NCBI RefSeq assembly: GCF_041081105.1
Contig: NZ_CP163528.1
Span: 4,340,001-4,404,000, forward strand
DNA: 64,000 nt
Origin: Promicromonospora sp. Populi
GTDB taxonomy: Bacteria > Actinomycetota > Actinomycetes > Actinomycetales > Cellulomonadaceae
Direction: 5' to 3'
Under the pieces are notes generated by a model, which worked only from the letters and a program-made list of their open reading frames with translations, did not search any database and was not told where the DNA came from. Shown here piece by piece: positions 1 to 9,390 of this stretch (within the stretch, counting starts at the first letter, position 1; every line of letters begins with the position of its first letter). The position numbers were made by a program, and so were the translations under genes.

Positions 1-1223
1 TCGTTGCTGGCCTTGTTCGGGTCGTTGATGATCGGGTCACCGTCCGCGGTGAACCCGACCAGCACGAGGAGGTGCCCCGGGGTGCTGTAACCGGCCTCGG
101 GCATCTCCTCCTCGTCGAAGTTGAGGGAGAAGGTCAGCGGGATACCGGCAGCGATGAACCGCTCCGCCTCCGCGAGGGAGCGCAGGCGGGTCACGAAGCT
201 GTCCAGCCCGAACGTGCTCGCGTACGCGGTGTTGAACGGCCAGTTGCCAGCGCCCTCGTACGTGTAGTCCCACGTCTTTATCGCGGCGTAGTCGACCTGC
301 GGGTCGCCGTTCGGCGCCTCGATGTCCTCCAGCTCCTCGGCCGGCACCTCGCGCCCGTACGAGTAGATGACCATCGAGGACGACGTCGGCGAGCACCACA
401 CCTGGCCGCCGCCCCCGAACTCGGGGTACTCGCCGATGTGGATGAGCTGGCTGAACCGCGGCACGTCGAGCTCGACCTCTCGCCCGAGCGTGAAGTCGCT
501 GGTGCCCGTGTAGTGCTCGTCGGGCAGGATCTCGCTGATCATGGTGCTCACCGAGGACAGGCGCGGCGAGGTCCGGGCGCCCTCGGGCCGGTACAGCCTG
601 GCCCGGGTCTGGTACGCGTCCGGCTCGAAGCCGGCCCTCGAGACGAACGTGTCGGTGAACAGGGCAGCGTCGGTGTCGCCCTGGCCGTTCAAGGAGGTGC
701 GGTGGATGTCGCCGACGCTGCCGTCGGCGGGCGCGAACTCGTCGCCCGACGCCCAGCGGCCCATCACGAACCACTTGGTCCAGGTCCCGTCAGCCTTGCG
801 GCCGCGGAACTCCACCTCGACCCAGGTGCCAGTGGGGGTATCAACGTTCCAGGAGGGAACGGCCTGCTTGATCGGGTACCCGGCCTCGACGACGGGTGAG
901 GTCCAAGTCCCGGTCTCGTAGGTGACGGGCGTGCCGTCGCCGAACGGGTCGGTGTAGTCAACGAGGTCGCCGCCGCGGGCCAGGAAGAGCCCGCCGTAGA
1001 CGTCGAACCGGAGCTCGTCGCGTTCGCCCTTGAGCAGGTCCCGGCGCCCTTCCCAGGTGGTCAGAGTGATCTGGTTGTCCGACGCCGCAGGGGTCACCTC
1101 AGGCGCCCCCGCCGCCGACACCGCACCCGCAACAATCCCTGCTTGGACCACGAGCGCTCCCGTCGCAGCCAATGCGAACGCCCTAGTTCGCAGCTTGTTC
1201 CGTACCGGCATTCCAGCCTCCAT
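1..1223 (-). CDS. Secreted C39-like cysteine peptidase family protein (3' end outside window)
   Basis: Reading the minus strand from ATG at 1223 gives 407 codons that stay open to the window edge, so the C-terminus is missing. The N-terminus has a basic stretch then a hydrophobic run ending AVSAAGA, a likely Sec signal peptide. A middle region of about 200 residues shows no domain I recognise. From about residue 255 the protein looks like a C39-like peptidase: Cys277 in QVWCSPTSSSM, His384 in GHLLVLVGF and Asp401 in INDPNK fit a Cys-His-Asp catalytic set. Such proteins are usually exported and bind or cleave wall-associated substrates; the substrate here is unknown. An in-frame ATG at 1211 with GGAG upstream is an equally good start. 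The gene diverges from the thiC riboswitch transcript. Confidence 0.8.
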   Translation of the reverse strand, partial: MEAGMPVRNKLRTRAFALAATGALVVQAGIVAGAVSAAGAPEVTPAASDNQITLTTWEGRRDLLKGERDELRFDVYGGLFLARGGDLVDYTDPFGDGTPVTYETGTWTSPVVEAGYPIKQAVPSWNVDTPTGTWVEVEFRGRKADGTWTKWFVMGRWASGDEFAPADGSVGDIHRTSLNGQGDTDAALFTDTFVSRAGFEPDAYQTRARLYRPEGARTSPRLSSVSTMISEILPDEHYTGTSDFTLGREVELDVPRFSQLIHIGEYPEFGGGGQVWCSPTSSSMVIYSYGREVPAEELEDIEAPNGDPQVDYAAIKTWDYTYEGAGNWPFNTAYASTFGLDSFVTRLRSLAEAERFIAAGIPLTFSLNFDEEEMPEAGYSTPGHLLVLVGFTADGDPIINDPNKASN

Positions 1224-1324
1224 GTCCCGGGCTCCCTGCTGGGGTGAGCGAGCCGTCGGGGTCTGCCTATCACGGTGAGGGGACAGCGCAGAAGGAAAGT
1301 CGTATGTGGTGCTAACGTCGGCGG

Positions 1325-3189
<1,865 letters not shown>

Positions 3190-3202
3190 CCCACCGACTT
3201 GG

Positions 3203-3261
3203 TTGTGGGCGTGATCGTTGCGCCTAAAACGGGCAATCGGCAGCAACGATCGCGCCCACAA
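3203..3261. repeat. 59-bp dispersed palindromic repeat, copy A (between thiC and lacI-type gene)
   Basis: Two 19-base arms (TTGTGGGCGTGATCGTTGC and its near-complement) flank a 21-base loop. The pairing extends outward imperfectly to about 3193-3270. A second copy of the same 59-base length and similar sequence lies at 17706-17764. It sits between the convergent ends of thiC and the downstream regulator gene, so it may also act as a bidirectional terminator. Confidence 0.8.
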
Positions 3262-3269
3262 CCAATCGG

Positions 3270-4391
3270 TCAGTCCAGGTCCGGGACCGGGCCTGTTGTT
3301 GTGCCCTCTACCAGGGTTACCGGGAGGAGGACTGATTCCGGCTCCTCGCCGGCCAGGAGCGCGACGACGGCCAGGCCGAGCGCCCGGCCCTTCTCGACGA
3401 GCGGCTGGTGCACGCTGGTGAGCACGTCGGGGGAGAGCCACGGCAGGTCGAGGCCGTCGAACCCGGCCACTGAGACGTCCTCCGGCACGCGCAGGCCGAG
3501 CTCGCGCGCGGCGATCACGGCGCCCGCCGCGAGCAGGTCGGAGTGGGCGACGATCGCCGTCGGACGGTCGCGGGCCGGTGCCCACTCGGACAGGATCTCG
3601 GTGGCCGCGTCCCGCCCGTGCTCCACGAGCGAGGCCGGCGTCTCCCAGGAGATGACCGGCTCGACGACGTCCCGCACCCCGGCCAGGCGGTTGCGGGTGG
3701 GGGTGCGCTCGGCGGCGGCGAGCCGGGCGGCGTCGACCGGCCCCGACCGCTCGTCCCGCCCGAAGGGCAGCGTGATCTCCGCGATCCGCGTGTGTCCTAG
3801 CTCGACGAGGAGGCGTACCGCCTCGGCGGCGCCGTGCCGGTCGTCGACGCCGACCACGGGCACGCCGGGCACGTTCTGCCCCTCGCCGATCACGACGGGT
3901 ACCCCCCGGCGCTGCAGCGCGGCGAGGTTCGGGTCGTCCTTCAGGGTGCCCCACACCAGCACCGCGACGTCCATCGCGGCGGCCTCGACCAGCGGGTCGA
4001 CGGCGGCCGGCAGCCCCGCCTCGGCAGCGAGCCCGACGGACTGCGCAGTGGCACCCTGCCGCGTCCCCGGGACGAGCAGCACGCCCAGACCCTGCTCACC
4101 GATCGCGGAGACCAGGCCGTGCAGCACCTGCGTGGACACCGGGTCCCGGAACGACCGGCCCAGCTGGTCGCCGATCACGACGCCCACGATCCCGGAGCGG
4201 CCGGACCTCAGCTGCCGCCCGAGCGGGTTGGGCCCGGAGTACTCGAGCTCGCGGGCGGCCGCGAGGACCTTCTCCCGGGTCTCGGGGGTGATGGGCCCCG
4301 CGCCGGAGAAGGCGAGCGACGCGGTGGAGACGGAGACACCTGCCAGCTCGGCGACCTTCGCGAGGGTCGGACGTACGGTCTGGCGGGTCAT
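3270..4391 (-). CDS. LacI-family transcriptional regulator
   Basis: A 373-residue DNA-binding repressor-type protein. The N-terminal helix-turn-helix (about residues 8-55, TLAKVAELAGVSVSTASLAF) and hinge are typical of LacI/GalR. Residues 68-370 form a periplasmic-binding-protein-like effector domain that should bind a sugar or related small molecule. The ligand cannot be told from sequence. The start ATG has GAAGGAA upstream on the minus strand. It is divergent from an MFS transporter 105 bp away, so it probably regulates that transporter and itself from the shared gap. Confidence 0.92.
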   Translation of the reverse strand: MTRQTVRPTLAKVAELAGVSVSTASLAFSGAGPITPETREKVLAAARELEYSGPNPLGRQLRSGRSGIVGVVIGDQLGRSFRDPVSTQVLHGLVSAIGEQGLGVLLVPGTRQGATAQSVGLAAEAGLPAAVDPLVEAAAMDVAVLVWGTLKDDPNLAALQRRGVPVVIGEGQNVPGVPVVGVDDRHGAAEAVRLLVELGHTRIAEITLPFGRDERSGPVDAARLAAAERTPTRNRLAGVRDVVEPVISWETPASLVEHGRDAATEILSEWAPARDRPTAIVAHSDLLAAGAVIAARELGLRVPEDVSVAGFDGLDLPWLSPDVLTSVHQPLVEKGRALGLAVVALLAGEEPESVLLPVTLVEGTTTGPVPDLD

Positions 4392-4496
4392 CGCGGTTCC
4401 TTCTCTCGCATCGGGGTGTGCATCGGGGCGGAATCTGCTGGGCCGATCCCAGGTTGTGGCCTACGGTCGGGAGATTCAATCGCAACAAGGAGTTTT

Positions 4497-5729
4497 GTGC
4501 CTACTGCACACGCCGCCGCTCGTGCGGTCTTCGTAGTCTTCGCCGCCAGCGGGTTCGGCTTCGCGAGCTGGGCCTCGCGTCTCCCGGCCGTCCGGGACGG
4601 CCTCTCGTTCTCCGAGCAGGAGATGGGCCTGCTGCTGCTCACCGGGTCCATCGGCTCGGTCGCGGCGATCCCGCTCTCGGGGCTGGTCGCGGAGCGGTTC
4701 GGCACCGCGCGGACCGTCGTCACGTTCGCCGGCATCCTCGTGGCGGGGCTCACCGTGGCCGGGTTCGGTGTCGCGGCGGGCGAGCACCTCGCGGTCCGGC
4801 TCGGTCTGATCCTCTTCGGCGTGGGTGCCGGGGTCTGGGACGCCGCGATGAACCTCGAGGGCGCCGCCGTGGAGCAGCGCCTCGGCCGGGCGGTCATGCC
4901 GATCTTCCACGCCGGGTTCTCCTTCGGCACCGTGCTGGGCGCGGGCATCGGCGCCCTGGTGGCCACCGCGGGCGTCCCCGTGGTCTGGCACATCGTGGGG
5001 GCGGGTGTGATCGCCCTCCTGTCGGTCCTGGTGGCGGTCCGCTATTTCTCCCCGCGCGCGGTGACGGCGACACTGCCCGACGCCGGCGCGGGCAACGCTG
5101 ACGGCGCCGATCCGGGCGAGTTGACCCCACCGCCGTCGGGCATCGGGGGGCTGTTTGCTGCCTGGCGGGAGCCGCGGACCCTGGCGATCGGGCTGGTGGT
5201 GCTCAGCGCGGCCCTCACCGAGGGTGTCGCGAACGACTGGGTGGGCCTCGCGGTGGTGGACGGCTTCGGCACGTCCGACGGGATGGGGGCCGTGGGCCTC
5301 GCCGTCTTCCTCACCGCCATGACAACCGCTCGGCTCGCCGGGACGCGGGCGATCGACCGGTTCGGCCGGGTCCCGGTGCTCGTTCTCTCGGCGGCGCTGG
5401 CGTTCGCGGGTGTGCTCACGTTCTCGCTGGTCCCGGTCCTGTGGCTGGCCCTGGTCGGCGTCGGACTGTGGGGGCTCGGCGCGGCGATGGGCTTCCCGAT
5501 GGGCATGAGCGCGGCGTCCGACGAGCCGCGGCGGGCAGCGATGCGGGTGGCCGCGGTCTCGACCATCGCCTACACCGCGTTCTTCGTGGGGCCGCCGCTG
5601 ATCGGATTCGTGGCGCACGCGACGGGCTACCGCCTGGCGGTGCTCGTGCTGCTCGTCCCGATGGTGCTGGGTCTCCTCGTGGCGCGCTCGGTCCGGCCTC
5701 TGCCGACGGCGGCCGGTGTGAAGAGGTAG
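4497..5729 (+). CDS. MFS transporter
   Basis: A 410-residue, strongly hydrophobic protein with about twelve membrane segments and a polar central loop near residues 190-215 (the GAGNADGADPGEL region). The MFS motif is recognisable after the second helix (GLVAERFGTART) and again in the second half (DRFGRVPVL). I chose the GTG at 4497 because AAGGAG stands just upstream and the first hydrophobic helix follows at once. It resembles the sugar/fucose-like or drug-exporter MFS branch, but the substrate is not determined. It is divergent from the LacI-type gene, which is the likely regulator. Confidence 0.88.
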   Translation: MPTAHAAARAVFVVFAASGFGFASWASRLPAVRDGLSFSEQEMGLLLLTGSIGSVAAIPLSGLVAERFGTARTVVTFAGILVAGLTVAGFGVAAGEHLAVRLGLILFGVGAGVWDAAMNLEGAAVEQRLGRAVMPIFHAGFSFGTVLGAGIGALVATAGVPVVWHIVGAGVIALLSVLVAVRYFSPRAVTATLPDAGAGNADGADPGELTPPPSGIGGLFAAWREPRTLAIGLVVLSAALTEGVANDWVGLAVVDGFGTSDGMGAVGLAVFLTAMTTARLAGTRAIDRFGRVPVLVLSAALAFAGVLTFSLVPVLWLALVGVGLWGLGAAMGFPMGMSAASDEPRRAAMRVAAVSTIAYTAFFVGPPLIGFVAHATGYRLAVLVLLVPMVLGLLVARSVRPLPTAAGVKR

Positions 5730-5886
5730 TGCAGGCAGCGGACCGGCATATGCCCAGGACAGGGCCGCAAGTTCGCGGCGTAGAACACGTCTGCGGACAC
5801 TAAAAGGTTCCAGAACTAGCAGACATCACCCACGCCATGTCGAAGATGTGCACAAAACCAACGCGACAGGTAGATAGGCTTGCACG

Positions 5887-7080
5887 GTGAGCCCATACCC
5901 GGCAGACACCGCCCAGGCGCAAGCGGTGGCCCCCAGCCTCGCTGACCTCACCACGCTCAGAGTGGGTGGCCCGGCAGCCTCGTTCGTCGAGGCGGAGGAA
6001 GAGGCCGCACTGATCGACGCGGTAAGCACCGCCGACGACGACGGTGTGCCGCTGCTCGTGGTGGGTGGCGGCTCGAACCTGCTGGTGGCTGACGAGGGTT
6101 TTGACGGCGTCGTCGTGCGCGACAACCGGAGCGGGATCGTCGTCGAGTCGAGCGACACCTGCGGTGGTGCAGTGGTGAGCGCGCCCGCCGGCCAGAACTG
6201 GGACGAGCTCGTGGAGCGCGCCGTCGACGAGGGCTGGGTCGGGGTCGAGTCGCTGTCCGGCATCCCCGGGACCGTCGGCGCCGCGCCTGTGCAGAACATC
6301 GGCGCCTACGGGCAGGAGCTCTCCGGGGTGGTCTCGCTGGTCCGCACCTGGGACCGGGCGGAGCGCCGGGTGCGCACCTTCCCCGTCGGAGAGCTGGCCT
6401 TCGGGTACCGCACGTCGCTGCTCAAGCGGTCCATGCACACCGAGGGCCGCGACGAGGACCCGCGCGCCCCCTGGTACCCGTCGCCGCGCTACGTGGTGCT
6501 GAGCGTCCAGTTCCAGTTCCGGCTCGGCACGCTGTCTGCGCCCGTGGGCTACGGCGAGCTGGCGCGCCGGCTGGGCGTCGAGGTGGGGCAGCGTGCGCCG
6601 ATGAAGGATGTCCGCGAGACCGTGCTGGGGCTGCGCGGCGGCAAGGGGATGCTGCTCGACCGGCCGCCCTTCGGTGCGGCGCCGGACCACGACCGCTGGA
6701 ACTCTGGGTCGTTCTTCACCAACCCCGTGATCCCCGTGGAGCAGCTGCGGCACCTGCCCGAGGACGCCCCCCGCTACCCGGTGCGCTCCGCCGCGCCGGA
6801 GACGACCACCGGCCCGAGCCTCGGCGCCATCGACCCGACGCTCGTGAAGACCAGCGCCGCCTGGCTCATCGAGCGGGCGGGCTTCGGCAAGGGCTTCGGC
6901 CTGGCGGGGGAGCACAGCCCGGCGCGGCTGTCGACCAAGCACACGCTCGCGATGACCAACCGCGGCGGCGCCCGGGCCGAGGACGTCGTTGCCCTGGCCC
7001 GGGCGGTGCGCGACGGGGTCCGGGACCGCTTCGGCGTCACCCTGGTCCCGGAGACCGTCCTGGTGGGCGTCTCCCTCTAA
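5887..7080 (+). CDS. murB: UDP-N-acetylenolpyruvoylglucosamine reductase MurB
   Basis: FAD-dependent cytoplasmic enzyme that reduces UDP-GlcNAc-enolpyruvate to UDP-MurNAc, the second committed step of peptidoglycan precursor synthesis. The 397-residue product has the FAD-binding start (TTLRVGGPA, VVGGGSNLLV at about 57-66), the pyrophosphate-binding GIPGTVGAAPVQNIGAYG segment, FGYRTSLLK carrying the catalytic Ser region, and a C-terminal GEHSPARLSTKH motif. The GTG start follows a short gap after the MFS gene; no strong Shine-Dalgarno is seen, so the message may be leaderless or nearly so. A wall-modifying L,D-transpeptidase is convergent downstream with only 3 bases between the stop codons. 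Confidence 0.96.
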   Translation: MSPYPADTAQAQAVAPSLADLTTLRVGGPAASFVEAEEEAALIDAVSTADDDGVPLLVVGGGSNLLVADEGFDGVVVRDNRSGIVVESSDTCGGAVVSAPAGQNWDELVERAVDEGWVGVESLSGIPGTVGAAPVQNIGAYGQELSGVVSLVRTWDRAERRVRTFPVGELAFGYRTSLLKRSMHTEGRDEDPRAPWYPSPRYVVLSVQFQFRLGTLSAPVGYGELARRLGVEVGQRAPMKDVRETVLGLRGGKGMLLDRPPFGAAPDHDRWNSGSFFTNPVIPVEQLRHLPEDAPRYPVRSAAPETTTGPSLGAIDPTLVKTSAAWLIERAGFGKGFGLAGEHSPARLSTKHTLAMTNRGGARAEDVVALARAVRDGVRDRFGVTLVPETVLVGVSL

Positions 7081-7083
7081 GGG

Positions 7084-8031
7084 TCAGTACACGACGACCG
7101 GAGTGCCCGCCGGTGCGCCCCAGGTGTCCCAGATCCAGTCCATCGCACCGTTCGAAACGCGCACGCAGCCGTGCGACGCCGGGAACGCGGGCACCGACGC
7201 CGAGCCGTGCACCGCGATGCCGCCCGTGAAGAACTTGGGCCGCCACATCTCGCCGAGCTCCAGGCCGGACTCGTACATCCGGTCCTCCGAGCGGTAAACC
7301 GCGAACGACCCGCGGGGCGTGTTCGCCCGGTAGGTGTTGCCCAGCGCCTCGTACGTCTCCCCGTTGCCGGACGACGCGTTGATGACCCGCACGACCCGGC
7401 CGTTCTCCACGGCGAGCACAAGCTGCCGGTCGATGTCGATCTCGAGCACCTTGCCCGACGACGTCTCCGCCTGCGGCACCACCCCGTCGTCCGCCGCGGC
7501 CTGCGTCTGGTCGCCGACCACACCGTCCCGGTAGAGGCCGCCGGCCTTCTGCAGCGCGAACACGGCCTGCTGCGTCTCGCCGCCGTACGTGTTGTCGACG
7601 GAGGTGATGAAGTAGCCGAGGTCCTGCAGGCGCTGCTGCAGTGCGCCCACGCGATCGCTGACCTCGCCGTACTGGATGTAGTCAGGAACTTCCGGCTCTT
7701 CCGGCTCCTCGGCGCCCTCGTCGTCTCCGGAGCCCTCCTCGGAACCCTCGTCAGTGCCGTCGGACGGCGACGGGCTCGCCTCCGGCTCCTCTGGCTGCGA
7801 CTCGCTCGCGCTGGGTTCCGGGCTCGCCTCCGGCTCCTCGGGCGTGGGTGTAGGTGTGGGTGTCGCCGTGGGAGAGGTGGTCGTCGTGTCCGCCTCCGCC
7901 GGGGGCTCCTGATCACCACCACACGCGGACAGGAGGCTCGCGGTCAGCGCCAACGCGCCGAGCGTCCCCATCACCCTCTTGCCGACGACCCCGTTTGCGC
8001 CCTGGATCGACCTACCCTGTACTACCCGCAT
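7084..8031 (-). CDS. Lipoprotein L,D-transpeptidase with peptidoglycan-binding domain
   Basis: A 315-residue exported enzyme predicted to form 3-3 peptidoglycan cross-links or attach proteins to the wall. The N-terminus has a signal segment ending in the lipobox LLSAC with Cys37 as the likely lipidation site. Then follow a Thr/Pro and Glu/Ser-rich low-complexity spacer (about 40-115), a PG_binding_1-like domain (about 117-182, VGALQQRLQDLGYF) and a YkuD catalytic domain. The active-site signature is HGS followed by SHGCVRVSN, with Cys289 as nucleophile. A strong GAGGAG precedes the ATG. The acidic spacer probably spans the wall from the membrane anchor. Confidence 0.93.
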   Translation of the reverse strand: MRVVQGRSIQGANGVVGKRVMGTLGALALTASLLSACGGDQEPPAEADTTTTSPTATPTPTPTPEEPEASPEPSASESQPEEPEASPSPSDGTDEGSEEGSGDDEGAEEPEEPEVPDYIQYGEVSDRVGALQQRLQDLGYFITSVDNTYGGETQQAVFALQKAGGLYRDGVVGDQTQAAADDGVVPQAETSSGKVLEIDIDRQLVLAVENGRVVRVINASSGNGETYEALGNTYRANTPRGSFAVYRSEDRMYESGLELGEMWRPKFFTGGIAVHGSASVPAFPASHGCVRVSNGAMDWIWDTWGAPAGTPVVVY

Positions 8032-8161
8032 CGTGACTCCTCCTCGGCCGCGCCATCTGGGCTGACGCGGCGCCGCGCACGCGAGGATACGTCTTCCCCT
8101 TGTGTGTGCCCTGTATCTCTAGCTGACGCGCGGGAACCCACGAAGGTTGGTCGGTCGATCT

Positions 8162-9235
8162 TCACCCAATCGTGACAGTACCGCCTGCTGGGAGGGTTTC
8201 CAGGGCCTCGGTGAGGTCCGGGGTGAGCAGCCATTGGTCGACGCCGGCCAGCAGCCGCGCCTTGGTGGTCGACGACGCGCGGCTGGCCCGGATCGACGAC
8301 GACGCCAGCGCCGCGAGCTCGGCGTCGGAGAACCCGTGCGCGCTCCGCGCGATCTGATACTGGTCGACGAGCCGCGACCCGAACAGGAGGGGGTCGTCGG
8401 CGCCGAGCGCCACGAGGGCGCCCGCGTTCACCAGGGTGCGCAGCGGCACCTCGCCCGCCTCGCTGTAGACGCCGAGGCCGATGTTCGAGCCGGGGTTCAC
8501 CTCGAGGGCGACCCCGCGGTCCACGATGTCCGCGAGGACCCGCTCGTCCTCGGCCGCGCGCACGCCGTGCCCGATCCGGTCGGGCACCAGCTCACGCATG
8601 ACCTCGCTGATGTGGTCGGGCCCCAGCAGCTCGCCGCCGTGCGGCACGGCGGCGAGGCCCGCCCGCCGCGCGATGTCGAACGCGGGCCCGAACTGGGACG
8701 TGTCCCCGCGGCGTTCGTCGTTGGAGAGCCCGAAGCCCACCACGTCGCCGACGCCGTCACCCGCGTACCGGGCGGCCAGCCGCGCGAGCGTGCGCGCGTC
8801 GAGCGGATGCTTCATGCGCGACGCCGCGATGACAACGGCCACCTCGATCCCGTGCGCGGCGCTCGCCACCCGGGCGGCGTCGAGGACTATCTCGACGGCG
8901 GGCGTGATGCCGCCGACGAACGGGGCGTAGGACGTCGGGTCCACCTGGATCTCGAGCCGGCCGGAGCCCTCGGCGGCGTCGTCGGCCGCTGCCTCGTCGA
9001 CCAGCCGGCGCATGTCGGCCTCGGAGCGGACGCACGCGCGGGCGGCGTCGTACAGGCGCTGGAAGCGGAACCAGCCGCGTTCCGTGGCGGGCAGGCGCAG
9101 GGGGTCGTTGTCGATCAGCGCCTCGGGCAGCCGTACGCCGTATGCAGTTGCCATGTCGACGAGGGTCGGCACCCGCATGGATCCGGTGAAGTGCAGGTGG
9201 AGGTGCGCCTTTGGAAGGAGTGCGAGGTCGCGCAT
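8162..9235 (-). CDS. Adenosine deaminase-family protein
   Basis: Metal-dependent amidohydrolase that should deaminate adenosine or a related adenine compound in purine salvage. Using ATG at 9235 gives 357 residues beginning MRDLALLPKAHLHLH. The alternative ATG at 9292 adds 19 unconserved residues. Metal and catalytic motifs are in order: HLHLH near the start, HGGELLG, GHGVRA and ALGADDPLLF near the C-terminus, matching PF00962. The substrate could also be aminodeoxyfutalosine or adenine, since these subfamilies share the motifs. It diverges from the Ser/Thr kinase gene across a gap of about 155 bp. Confidence 0.88.
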   Translation of the reverse strand: MRDLALLPKAHLHLHFTGSMRVPTLVDMATAYGVRLPEALIDNDPLRLPATERGWFRFQRLYDAARACVRSEADMRRLVDEAAADDAAEGSGRLEIQVDPTSYAPFVGGITPAVEIVLDAARVASAAHGIEVAVVIAASRMKHPLDARTLARLAARYAGDGVGDVVGFGLSNDERRGDTSQFGPAFDIARRAGLAAVPHGGELLGPDHISEVMRELVPDRIGHGVRAAEDERVLADIVDRGVALEVNPGSNIGLGVYSEAGEVPLRTLVNAGALVALGADDPLLFGSRLVDQYQIARSAHGFSDAELAALASSSIRASRASSTTKARLLAGVDQWLLTPDLTEALETLPAGGTVTIG

Positions 9236-9317
9236 CTGCGTAGTCTGGCAAAGCGAGGGTCCTGCGGCAGCCGCTGTCGTGATACTCCGCACTACTCACA
9301 CAACCCGGCGTCCATCT

Positions 9318-9347
9318 TTGGTGTGCGTGCGATCCGCTACGTATCCT
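9318..9347 (+). promoter_or_regulatory. Candidate sigma-70-type promoter before the Ser/Thr kinase gene
   Basis: TTGGTG at 9318-9323 and TATCCT at 9342-9347 are separated by 18 bases and lie 43 bases before the kinase ATG. This is a match by eye only. Confidence 0.4.
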
Positions 9348-9390
9348 GAGAAGAACATGCCCCAGATAGCCGAAATGACTGATTTACACG

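Noticed and set aside
37..1000. Several open frames on both strands in the first kilobase
   Set aside because: Only one minus-strand frame gives a signal peptide and peptidase motifs (Cys277, His384, Asp401); the others are compositional shadows.
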